Positions 22,606 through 34,203 of a stretch of 64,000 nucleotides of DNA are shown here, one piece after another. The translations under genes were made by a program, and so were the position numbers. Below the pieces are notes generated by a model. That model did no database searches. It was not told the origin of the DNA and saw nothing but the letters and a program-made list of their open reading frames with translations. Each line of letters opens with the position of its first letter. Position 1 is the first letter of the stretch. Source of the stretch: Oidiodendron maius Zn (Eukaryota; Ascomycota; Leotiomycetes; Myxotrichaceae); contig KN832908.1 in the NCBI GenBank assembly GCA_000827325.1, forward strand, positions 1 through 64,000. The letters run 5' to 3'.

Positions 22606-23702
22606 GAGTAACAGCAGTCGGTTAAGGATGAGTTCTAGCAGCATTATGGCATGTTTACAGCTATAAATGTATAACAATTTGAGACGTTTCAATGGCCTTC
22701 TTAGAGAGGCTGAATCGAATGCGGCAGGATTGTGTCCTCCATGATTGGGGAAGGATAAGGCAACGATGGTCTATTCTTGCCGCTCGTAGCTGGCCTGCTA
22801 CCTGAGGGATCGGAGTGTCCCAACCGCATTGACGAAAGGTCGATTTTGGTAACTCATTTGTTTCCCCAAATAGACCGATGAATCGACAGAGGATGAATTA
22901 TTAAGCAATTGAGGCCTCACATAGAGAAATAATTTGTAAAATTCTAACCATGGAGCCGCCTAAATACCAACCTGTAGAACATGTTAAGAATATGTTAGGC
23001 AGTTCGGGACGTGAACGTGGGCGTAAAATGAGGTCCCTTCGCGACATGGGCACTACAGTATACGATGCAGCGCATGTGTGACCTAGAGTCCTAGACACAT
23101 GAGTGCTCTAACACTCGTTGAGATGGCAGAGATGTAGAGTCATATGTTGCAGCAATCACGACCTAGCCGACTCGCCATGCTGGATCTCCTACTGGATGTT
23201 TGCTCTCTTGGGAGTACAGATAGGTTAACGGTTATGGTAGTATAATTGTCCGTGGTTACGATGACCCCTAGTTAGGAGGCCTCAGGTAAGTGAGGAGGTG
23301 TCCATACATCAAGTGGACCACCTGCCGAAGTAAATCGATCCTGTCTGCAGCCATCATTACCGGGAGTGATGCAGCTTTGCATATGGGATGGAAGGATCTC
23401 GCTGAAGAGTTGCAGTGATTGCTCTCAGAGAGTTGATTCCCTGGGGGAAACGTTGAAACCTGAAATCTCTAGGCGGCATCGATCTCTCACGTGATATAGC
23501 ATATGATTACCAATCGATGAATAAGCGAGTAAGCGAAGAATGGTGGAACTGCACCGCTGCATGCATTTTATTGTCCAAAATCACGTGAACTATTTGAAGA
23601 TCTGTGACAACTGTCCGTTCTCACTTTTACTGCCTTGCCGACCCATCCACCTTTTCCCACGTTGAACTACTTTTGCTGTGACTGCATGATTCCCTTTTTA
23701 GA
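22606..23702. other. Intergenic between serpin and F-box/ankyrin pseudogene
   Basis: No supported gene. Two CACGTG palindromes, 23488-23493 and 23582-23587, sit within 220 bases upstream of the F-box/ankyrin start and could be bHLH-type sites. Confidence 0.45.
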
Positions 23703-25136
23703 ATGCCACTGCTTAAGCTGGCAAATGAATTGCTGCAGTCCATAGTGCAACATCTAAACGTACTGAAGGACATAAATGCATTTTGCCAAACAAACAAGAG
23801 GCTTTATGCTCTTCTGAATATATATCTCTACCACCAGGAAATATACTGGTTTGAAAGTTCTGCACTGCTATAGGCTGTATGATATAGACATATAGCGACT
23901 ACTGAGGTATTAATCAAAGACAGTACGGATGTTCAAGTAACAAATCATTATGGTTGGTCCTCGCTATCAATGGCTGCAAAATTTAGGCATGATATAATGG
24001 TGAAGCTCCTCCTTTATATACAAGGTATTAATACAGATTATAGAGATGATTTTGATTGTATACCGCTATCACTAGCTGCAGTAGGTGGCCATATAAAGGT
24101 AGTAAAGTTGCTGACTAAGGAGCATAATATTGACATTAATTCTATAGACTATAACGGCAATATACCGCTATTATAGGCTGCAGAGAACGGATATAAGGAA
24201 GTGGTGAAGCTACTAATTGCTTATAGTAACGTTAGTCCAGAGCTAAGAAATAATATCTATAGTACAACCCCTCTGTTTTGTGCTGTATAGAGGGGCCATA
24301 AGGGCATAGTCAAGTTGCTGCTTGCTGATAGCCGGATCGACCCTAACTCCAGGGGATTTTGCGGTCAGACACTAGTGCTGCAGGCTATAGTTAACAGATA
24401 TAACCCGGTTGCGAAGTTGCTGCTAGCAAGGGATAACGTTAATCCAAATAAGCCTGTAAATAGGCTCCCACTTATTTTTTGTACAGCAAGGTTTGGGTAT
24501 AATACAGTAGTGAAACTACTGCTTATAAAGGATAGGGTTAATCCTGACCCTAAAGATCACCTATATAGCCAGTCACCGTTAACTTGGGCAGCAGTATAGG
24601 GGCATATAGCTATAGTGAAATTATTTCTTATAAATTCTGGTGTCAACTGTAACGCCAGGGACTTTCAAAGCTGGATACCGCTTTGGTAGGCTACAAGGCA
24701 TAGGTATAAGGCAGTAGTTCAACAGCTGCTTGCGAGCGATAGCATTAATCCAGATACCAAGGATATTTGTGGCTAGACCCCGCTATCGGTAGCGGTATAG
24801 GGTAGGAACGACCGAATAGTATGCCTTCTTCTTTCAAGAATAAGTGTTAATCCGGACTCTAAAGACAGTGATAGCCAAACACTATTATACTAGGCAGTAG
24901 CGGAAGGAAATAAGGCAGCGGTATTGGCTTTGCTAGAGAAATCAAGTGCAAAAACCGAAGACTATTGCGGATATACCCCTCTCTATATAGCTGCTATTAG
25001 ATCATATAGAGAGGTGGATCTAATCCTTACTGATGAAACAGCCTCTGCCCGAGATGACTTCTATAGACTCCAGTCTATGTTTTGTGACGGCACATGCGTC
25101 ACGTGGCTAGGAGGTCTGCGTTTGCACTTATATTAA
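23703..25136 (+). pseudogene. F-box / ankyrin-repeat protein gene with nine nonsense codons
   Basis: One frame of 478 codons. It starts with an F-box-like segment (LKLANELLQSIVQHLNVLKD then INAFCQTNKRLYALLN, residues 4-38), followed by about ten ankyrin repeats of roughly 33 residues (for example IPLSLAAVGGHIKVVKLL-type units: PLSLAAVGGHIKVVKLLTKE, VVKLLIAYSNVSPE, PLTWAAV). Nine internal stops occur: eight TAG and one TGA (23880). TAG often falls at the Trp/Gln position of the repeat consensus, so the changes are TGG or CAG to TAG, and CGA to TGA, as RIP makes. No frameshift is seen. Fungal F-box/ankyrin proteins are multi-copy candidates for ubiquitin adaptors; multi-copy status would explain exposure to RIP. 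It is probably dead as a full-length protein. Confidence 0.8.
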
Positions 25137-26421
25137 ACCTCTGCGCACCTAGCTAGTTGCTCCTTACTTTAGTATCTTCGTCAATACAGCATCATTGCCA
25201 GCCACTGCCTCCCTTGTGAAGCTTATATTAGCTGGGCTGTCACATGTTTCTGGAAAACGACAAGAACTTTCAACCGTGAGACCATATGGCTGTGAGACGA
25301 TCCCAGTTACGAAGGACTCTTTATAAATGCTCTTTGTCAGAGGTCAGGTAATGCACAGGTTGTAGTCGGATATCAAGGTGAAACTCAGTTATATTGATTA
25401 CTGAGTAATATAGAGACAACTATCGAGTATAGATACGCTGGCATAAGGCTCTCTTATATAGACCTATTCAGCCTCTTACGACTTACATGAACCCTCTGAA
25501 TCCTAGATCCTGAATCCTAAAGGATATATGATATATATGCTTGAGGCCCTAGTCAATAAATGCTTTGCTATATTATTATCTAATCAACCCCAGTTTGATC
25601 CGATATGGCAGAATTATATAGCAGGTACAGTATAACAAACATTAAGGCCTGTTCCTAGTTGAATCATTACCACTTATCAGCTACCGGTATAGGAGTATGT
25701 TGTTTATGTCTTGTAGTACTATACAAGACTATACCTGGTAACTTTGATTGTGGTATATCTGCATTTGGAATGCATGATTTTATCATGTATTCGGCTTTAT
25801 TGAATATAGGTGTAGCTGTAGAACAAACAGACTGTCAACCACATGGCAAGTAAAGCCGAACGCAATTTTGCTGGCTTTTTTAACCACGAGTTCTGACCCA
25901 TGAAACTTAATACAACTTAGACCTCAGATATATGAAATTCTCTTTATACTATATTTAAATAACTATTCTAAATCATGACCAAATTTTAAGCTCTAGAAAC
26001 ATTGTCGAGGAATAGAAAATATGTAATTTAGGTAAATAGTGGTTTAATAACGAGATGCTTCTCGCCCAACTAATTAGCCAATATACAAGTTATAAAAGAG
26101 AGAATACAAAATTAGGGGAAAGATTGTGCTAGGAATGACTTAAGACAACTACAAAAACTAAAATACTAGTTGTGATCGCGAACCTTGCCATTTGGTCAAG
26201 GTCCCAGCCTTCCTACAGGATTTTCGCTTCGCAGGGATGTCGGTTACTGTCGAAGGAAATATAGGACTGAGAACCTAAGGGACTCCGAACTTTAGTTGCC
26301 GACTCTGGGCTGCAGGTTCTCGGTTGCGGGTTCCAGCTGATTCAGGGTTTTACAGTAGGGACACTCTGACCATTAACTAAAATCAATCGCGGGGTGCTGT
26401 AACCCCGCCCCCCCCTTCAAC
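25137..26421. other. Intergenic, no supported gene
   Basis: Mixed sequence ending in a C-rich stretch before the pogo element. A hairpin shared with 51983-52006 lies at 25768-25792. Short frames here (for example 25659-25853) are not convincing. Confidence 0.45.
25761..25792. repeat. Hairpin repeat, copy A
   Basis: GCATTTGGAATGCATG followed by an A/T loop and CATGTATTCG. The reverse complement of 51983-52011 starts with the same 16 bases and has the same stem, with a different loop. Confidence 0.55.
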
Positions 26422-26559
26422 TACAGGTAAAGCTGGATAATACGGAACACTAATATTTAAGGATTATTTCCGGTTAATAGAGAGTTCCGTATATTCAAGA
26501 GTATGACTAATCTGATTCCCCCCTGCGCCCCCCCGCCCCCCCCCCTTTTTTACCTTAAC

Positions 26560-26855
26560 NNNNNNNNNNNNNNNNNNNNNNNNNNNNNNNNNNNNNNNNN
26601 NNNNNNNNNNNNNNNNNNNNNNNNNNNNNNNNNNNNNNNNNNNNNNNNNNNNNNNNNNNNNNNNNNNNNNNNNNNNNNNNNNNNNNNNNNNNNNNNNNNN
26701 NNNNNNNNNNNNNNNNNNNNNNNNNNNNNNNNNNNNNNNNNNNNNNNNNNNNNNNNNNNNNNNNNNNNNNNNNNNNNNNNNNNNNNNNNNNNNNNNNNNN
26801 NNNNNNNNNNNNNNNNNNNNNNNNNNNNNNNNNNNNNNNNNNNNNNNNNNNNNNN
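26560..26855. other. Assembly gap (Ns) flanked by a duplicated 120-bp stretch
   Basis: The 296 Ns follow a C-rich run. Sequence 26435-26559 reappears, nearly identical, at 26856-26978 directly after the Ns. The two copies differ only in lengths of C runs. The simplest explanation is two overlapping contig ends that were not merged, so the gap and one copy may be artefacts. Confidence 0.85.
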
Positions 26856-26973
26856 GGATAATACGGAACACTAATATTTAAGGATTATTTCCGGTTAATA
26901 GAGAGTTCCGTATATTCAAGAGTATGACTAATCTGATTCCCCCCTGCGCCCCCCGCCCCCCCCCTTTTTTACC

Positions 26974-27726
26974 TTAACCTAGCCAACCAGTCAGATTTGA
27001 CTGCTTCTTTAAGTTGGTCTTTTCGGCCTGTAAGATCCGTAACTCCTTCCGTAACTGGGCTGTTAGGTCCTGATTAGCCAGCTGATCCCTTTGCTCCTGG
27101 TATAATTTTAGAGTATTTAATACTGCAATTGCTTCAGATACCGAGACCTTAGCCACCTCCTCAACACTAGCCTCTTGATTGTCCTGGAGGGAGTAATACG
27201 CTATAATCTGATCAGTTATATCCTCTTCCGAATCAACTATCCTTTCGTCCTCTGAGTGGATAAAGCTCCTTATATCTGCTGGCTCAATCCTTTGATTAGA
27301 AGTAGCTAGAGATCTAGCCATGCCTTGAATTTCCTGGATTAATTCAAGAGATTCGGCCCAGTAGCTATTATTTTCTGGCCCTTCTTTCACCTCTTCAACC
27401 TCTCTGAATCCTTTTTGCCAGCATCTAGTTATTAGAGTCGAATCAACAGACTCCCAGGCTTGAATACCCCACTCAATGGCCCGTAAAACATGGTATATCT
27501 TAGTATAATCCCTCCTAGCGTCGAATTCGGTCATAAGAAACTGTAAAAGCTGCTTCTTAACATAACACTTCCAGTTCTGAATAATCCCTTGATCTAATGG
27601 TTGAAAAATAGACGTTGTATTAGCTGGAAACCACTCAATTCGAGTCCACTTAAGTGGTTGATTACTCTCCCTGATCAATTCAACTGCAGCTTCATGAGCA
27701 CTAAAGTTATCCATTAAAAGAAGCAT
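26974..27726 (-). pseudogene. pogo/Fot1 transposase, C-terminal half
   Basis: A 250-codon open frame beginning MLLLMDNFSAHEAAVELI (second catalytic Asp of the DDE/D triad in MDNFSAH), then WFPANTTSIFQPLDQGII (third catalytic Asp in QPLDQ) and NWK. Its C-terminus is acidic and then a coiled coil (LRKELRILQAEKTNLKKQS). It is cut at its N-terminal side by the gypsy insertion at 27729. Unlike its other half, this part is nearly free of RIP changes. Confidence 0.9.
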
Positions 27727-27728
27727 AG

Positions 27729-27957
27729 TGTAACAGCTCAGGAAGAATATAGATCTGGATCCTTAGGATAAGGCATAGCGCTGGATACAAGGTATATTCA
27801 ACTATCAACCGAGATAACTAAAAGAACAAGTTAAGGAGTAAAGGAGAGGACAAGAGTAGAGCTCCTTATATACAGGAGGGGCTTGTCAGGTGACCTGTAG
27901 AAGCGTGATTACTGCTACACTGGTAAACCGCTAGCTAATCTGGCCAGGTTTGTTATA
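27729..27957 (-). repeat. LTR (left) of the gypsy element
   Basis: Pairs with 39139-39367. This copy retains near-normal composition. Confidence 0.85.
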
Positions 27958-29060
27958 TTACCCCCTCCTTTCAGAGGCTTGCCCTTAAGCTATATAATAA
28001 AAGTCGATTCAGTAGCAACAGAAAGTAACTAGAAACGAGAATTAAGCAGTGATTGAAGGTTATCCAGCAACAAGAATAGAACAATAATAAGCCTTAAACA
28101 GTAGTAATAATCAAACAGTAATAGTTCTAAAGGGGGTAGAGGCTATAGAGTTAATAGCCTAGTATAGCAGTAGAGGGCTAAGACTAGGGCTACAGCTTGA
28201 CTTTATAGGGACTTAGCTCCTATATACTTTAATTACTAATAAATACAAGCTCTAGTAGTTAGAAGTTAGTCCTTCCCTGTCTTTTATAACTAGACTAGAC
28301 TTAGTATATATTAGTATAAACATTATTATTTAGATAGTTTTCTAGTTCTTTACCTTGTTTATAGTAGTCTAGCTAGTATTCTAGGTTTACTAGAGGTTCT
28401 ATAGCCTTTAGGTATTAATTATAGAAGGCTTTAATCTTATATAGAGCCCCTTTAAAACTCTTAGTATTATAAAATATAAAGTTATAATTAATACCTTTCT
28501 ACTTAGTCTAGTATTAGAGCTTCTAATACTTCTTATAGCTCTAGAGTACTTGATTAACCTCTTATTCCTGCTTCTAGTTATATATTATAGATAGAGGGGG
28601 TTCTTGATATTACTCTAGTAAGGAGTTCTCTAGATCCTTATATAAAAGATCTAATATAAATATATTATACTACTTATTATTATCTAGTAGCTTAAACTAA
28701 TATAAGTATTTAACTTATTCTATAATCTTATATAGACTCTTATTCTAATACTCTAGCTTTTAATTAGAGTATTTACTTATCTAGTTCCTTATTAATACCT
28801 ATACCTTATCTTCTATCTAAAAGTCTATAGATTAGTAATACTTATTAGTCTAGATCTATTACTTCTTTTAAGCTTTAGCTATACTATTCTTATACTACTT
28901 TTAGACTTTATAGATCCTCTTAATCTACTTCTAGATATCCTATCTAGTCTTATAGATATACTCTAAAACTATAATATTATTCTATAGATAATCCTAGTTA
29001 ATATTCATTTATAGCTAATAGTCTAGCTTAATCTAGAAGGATAATAATTCTATTAAGTTA

Positions 29061-29073
29061 TATAGAAGAGTTA
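29061..29073. repeat. LINE target-site duplication, left copy
   Basis: TATAGAAGAGTTA, matched by TATAGGAGAGTTA at 34204-34216; the one mismatch is a G/A transition. Confidence 0.75.
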
Positions 29074-32000
29074 AAAAAACACATTTATTGAAATTTTAAT
29101 TTATACTCTATATTTAACCTTAAACCTTAATATAAAATTAAATAACTATGAAATCTGGAACTAGCAACCCTGGTTCTACTACCCTTCAAGTTATCTATAT
29201 CCCTCCAGCATTATAGCAGCTCTAATAGTAGTCAATAATAGATATACTAGTCTTGAGCAAAGCGTATACTATCTACTAGTAGGTGTAAGTATATATATAC
29301 AGATCTAGCAAAGTAGTAGCAATAAGGGAGAAGGGGGGCTGGAGGGTAATTACAAGGATCTCTTATAATTATTTAAAGACTATATAATACCAGGTAAAGA
29401 AGAGGGCTTTATTGTAATACTAAGGGAGGTCCTTGTAATATATCAAAATATACTAGAAGCTAGTACTATAATAGAGTTGAATAACCTATAAACCACTATC
29501 AAGACACTAGCAAAAACAGTTAAGGAGGCCCTACTAAAGCTTAAGAATATATCCAAGAAGATATAGACAGTAGTAATAAAGGGGGTATATAGTACTAGTA
29601 AGGGAGTAGTATATATACTAAAGGTAGTTATCCTAGAGCAATAAACCCAGGAAATTGTAGTATAAGCTCTAGAGTAGAGTAAGGACCTGGCTAAAAGAAC
29701 GCCTACCCAAGTAGTTAAGGCAGTTAATAAGGCACTAGGAAAGGATAGTATAATAGTAGCAAGGAGAATATAGAGCAGCAATATAGTCCTAACGTTTATA
29801 GGAAATACAGAAGGCTTTATTAAAGAGATAGTATAAATAGCGACTATATTTAGAGTATAGGTATAGGTAAAATACAGGGAGTTTATAGTTATAGTAAAGG
29901 GAATAGTAGCCTCTAGACTATATAATATCTATAATCTAGTAGAGCTCCTTATTAAACTAAAGAAATATATATCTAGTATTATCTAGTATAAAATATAGCT
30001 CTCTAAGACCCCTTATAGGCTATTTGCTAATATAGTCCTATATATAAGCAGTATAGTTGCTACTTAAAAGGCTTACTAAAAAGGTATTATATTTAAGGCC
30101 TAAATTTTCAACATTAAACTCTACTATATAGAAGTATAGATAAGGCAATACTTTAGGTACTATACCTTCAGGTATATTAGATAGTACTATACTAAATAGA
30201 CTAGATATAGCTACTATATCTATATAGTATATAAAGGGGGAGAAGCCAACTGTTTAAAGAAGGAAGATAATAGCAAGAAAAGGTATATCAACTATAGAGG
30301 AGCTTATACTATATAGAACTAGGACTACCCTACTACTAAATAGGAGAGTAGTAGAGCCTACTAGATATACCTATATTAGCTACTCTAGTTTAAGGTTATC
30401 TAAGGAAACAGTAGTAGCAATACAAGCAATATACTAGTCTTATAACTAGAAGAAGATATAGATAGCTTCTGTCTAGTTATATATAAAAGACTACTATAGC
30501 TAGAGAGCTCCTAGTATACCTCTAGCCAACTAGTAACTAAAAGAGGAAGACCTCTAGAAACTATCTAGATAGTAAAGATATATTAAGATATTATAATATT
30601 TGCCTAGTAAGGCTATAGTATAAGTATAATAAGGACCTAGGGAATATAAAGTACCCAAGATACTATAATAAGCAGCTCTAACCCCTTCTAATAATACTAT
30701 TAGTAGTATACTAGAATATAGGAAAGAACTAGAAAGCAGTACTAATTATACTAGGGGATTATAGTAAGTACAATATAATAGCTATATAGAAACTAGCTAG
30801 AAGCTCAGGAACTAGACAACTCTACTATTTAGCTAATAGTAAATATTATCTAGTCTATAGAGGTAACAGCTAGATAGCGTTATATATCTATAAACGCTAT
30901 AGGATTATAGGGTAGTTATAGGCTATAGGGACAAACTAGTATAGAGTTACCTTTAAGGATAAGCTTAAACTACTAATAATATAGTTAATATACTTACTAT
31001 ATAAGGGACTAGACTAGTAGAGCCCTCTCTAGATACTCTTTAAAAGACTACTAGAGGGTTACTATCTAGTAGTCAGTAATATAAACCTCTACTATCTATA
31101 ATAAGATAGAGAAAAGAGAACCTTATAATATATAGAAGTACTCCTTTTAATAATATAATACTAGAACCTTATACTAGTTATACTATAGAGAGAACCTACT
31201 AGATAAAGAAATATAGAGTATAGAGAGGATAGAGATAGAATATTAGACCTTATATAGTATATAGAGATACTATAGGTATATTATAAGGGAGGCCTAGACT
31301 ATACTAGATTAGACTATATAGCCTAACTTATATAAGTTAAAAGTATATAGTACTAGTAATCCTCTAATATACTACTAGAGTAGTTATAGATAAAGATAAA
31401 TAAAGACCTAATAGTAATAGAAGTAAAAACTCTAAAAATACCCCTCTCTATTAGCTCTCTAGAAGCCCTTGATTATATAACCAATTAGCTTATATAGTAG
31501 CTTTAGAAAATCGCTAACATTTCGACCTTATAGTATAAGACTAGCTATAGTTAAAGCAAACTATAGTAGAATAAGGAAGTAGACAAGGTAGTAGTAGAGG
31601 TATTAGTAGTATAATACAGCTACTATATAGTAGTATTATAATATATATAGATAAAGCTTCAAGAAACTATCTAGAAACAAAGGCAGATAATCTAAAAAGT
31701 ATAAATAAGGTATTAGAGACTAGCTCTTACTAGAGCCTTAAAGCAGCTAAAGACCCTTTAGAAACTCTAATAGTAGGTATAACTAAGAAGTTATACCTCT
31801 TAAGAGCTACTAATAATACTACTACTATATTAAAGCAAGAATACCCTTTAGTTAGTATTTATCTATAAAGAAAAGAGCAAAACCTTAATAGAGAGGTTCT
31901 TCTCTAGTAGTAAAGTAGACCTCTAGGATATCAAGGATACTATTTAGGAAGAGGCTTTAATCTAGTAGCAATTCTCTATTAAAAAGGTAGTTACTATAGA

Positions 32001-34203
32001 GGAAATAGAGGAAAGACTTAAGTAGGGAGTCTAGAAAGTACTAGAACTAAGTAACAATCTCCTAATAGAGTTCCTAAAGGTATATAGTAGACCTCTTTTA
32101 ATAATTCTTATAGCTATAACCTAAGCTAGCTTTAACCTTAAATACTTCCTGAAACAGTTCTATAGTATAGAAGTAATAGTTCTTAAGAAACTAGACAAGA
32201 TACTAATATAATAATAAATAGCTAAAGACTAGAGACTAATCTCTTTACTAAATATAGTTAGAAAACTTATTAAAAAGGTAATAGGGAGTTGAATTACAGA
32301 TATAGTAGAGTTATAATAACTACTACTAGAGAGTTAAACAGGGAACAGAAAAGGGTAGTCTATAGAACTTGCTATATATCTAGTTACTAAAGTAGTATAG
32401 ACAGTCTAGAGCTATAGAGCAGTAGCCTTGCTACTCTAGCTTAATATTAAAGGAGCCTTTAATATAGTTAACTATACTAGGCTTCTAGATACCCTATATA
32501 AACAGGGCTTCCTAATATAAGTAATAAGATAGACTAATAGCTACCTTAAAGTATACTCTATAAAGCTTATATTTAATAGCAAAGTATTAGAGCTAATATA
32601 GATCAGGGTAGGGGTCCTATAGGGATCCCCCTTATTACTAATTCTATTCCTGCTCTATATAGCCTTACTCTATAAAGCTCTAGAGAAATATAGAAACCTA
32701 ATAATTATAGGATTTATAGATAATACAAACCTTCTAGTAGCTAGCTATAATATCTAGGAGAACTGCTAGCAACTTAAGGGTATATTTAAGGTCTATAAAT
32801 ACTAGGCTAAAATAAAAGGTATAGAGTTTATCTCTTAAAAGAGTGAACTTATATACTTTATCTAGAAGTATATAGGGTTCTTAAAGGTAGTTTGTCTAGT
32901 AAGATATATAATTAACCTAGTAGAGTTAGCCTGATTCCTTAGAGTCTAGCTGGATAGGAAGCTCTAGTAGAGTTACTACCTGAAAGAAGTCAAGAAGAAG
33001 CTAGCTATCTAGAAGCTTATATTTATAAAGCTTATAGTATTAGTCTAGAGATATAGTCTAGTCTATATAAGAGAAATCTATACTAAAGTAATAAAGGTAA
33101 TAATAGTATATAGAGCATTTATATAGTATAAATCTAGTAAAATAGAGGTAAACTCTAGAGATATTACTAACCACTTTAGTATAGTATAGTCTAACTGCTT
33201 CTATATAGTAACTAGAGGATATTATATAACCTAGATTCAATACCTTAAGGTTAAAGCAGCTACTCTACTAATCTATATATACCTTAATAAAAGAGTTATA
33301 GAATTTAAGTTAAGGCTTAAATATATAGATATAGCCAAGAAGGTATATAATACCTATACTATAGCAGCAACCTACCTCTAATAGTAGAGGATAAGAATCA
33401 GGCTAGTAGGACTACAACTCCTACCTAAAAGAGGAGAACAGAAGGTAAAGTAAATAAACAGGTAGTATACTAAAGGGGAGCTAATAACAGATAAAGTAAT
33501 AGAGAGGGACTAGAGACTATAGTAGGAAGGTAAGGTTAAGATATAGGCAAGGTTCTAGGAAGGATCTAGTATAGAACTAGTGGATATAGACCCTAAATTT
33601 AAAGGGAAGAAGGTACTCTAGAAACACTAAAGCCTTAAGAAGTATAAAAGCTCCCTTCTTATATAGATCTATATAGGTAAGATAGAGCTTTAAGTATTCT
33701 TATTCCAGTAAAGGGTTCTAGAAGTAAATATACTACTCTATCGCTATAGCATTATAGGGGAAACGCTAGTCTATATAGTCCTCTATTATCTAGAACTATA
33801 ATAAGAGAGAAAGGAGCTCTAGAGGGCCCTCCTACTATACCCCCTTTAAACCACCTGTGACTTTATAGCAGTAACAGTAGACCTAGCCTATATAGAGATA
33901 GTAGTAAGGTAGCTATTAGCTAGTAGCTGCCTCCCTAAGTTCTAGCAAGCCTATAAGTATATAGTAATCTAGGACTAGAAGGAGGAGGAAGAAGAAAGGG
34001 GGCTATAGAGGCTCCAGGTAGTATTATATAGTTAGTAGTAAGACTAGCTAAATAGTAGCAAGGACTAGGCAAAGACACTTTATATATATAGAGACTAATA
34101 TATAAGGGTTTTGTCTAGCCCTAAGAGGTATAGTTTACCTTATAATATTTCTAGTAGAGGTTCTATAGCTAGATAGCTAAACAGAGTATTAATAATAATA
34201 ATA
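29074..34203 (+). mobile_element. Tad1-like LINE, full-length, RIP-mutated
   Basis: Inserted in the gypsy pol. The 5' leader and ORF1 start (about 29150-30480) match the reverse complement of 1-515. ORF2 follows. The endonuclease region lies about 30600-31450. The reverse transcriptase is about 31860-32960, with RPI-, GNRKG-, LDIKGAFN-type blocks, the GVPQGSPL-type block near 32610-32630 and the YADD site read as FIDN at 32713-32724. A C-terminal Cys/His-type region lies near 33700-33950. The 3' end is a short TAA/ATA run, as in Tad-clade elements. Many TAG/TAA codons interrupt both ORFs, so it cannot move on its own. Target duplications at both ends show it is a complete insertion and the youngest layer of the nest. 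Confidence 0.85.

Noticed and set aside
26856-26978. A second pogo terminal region next to the gap
   Set aside because: It lacks its own CAGGTAAAGCT end and is an identical continuation of 26435-26559, best explained by contig overlap.
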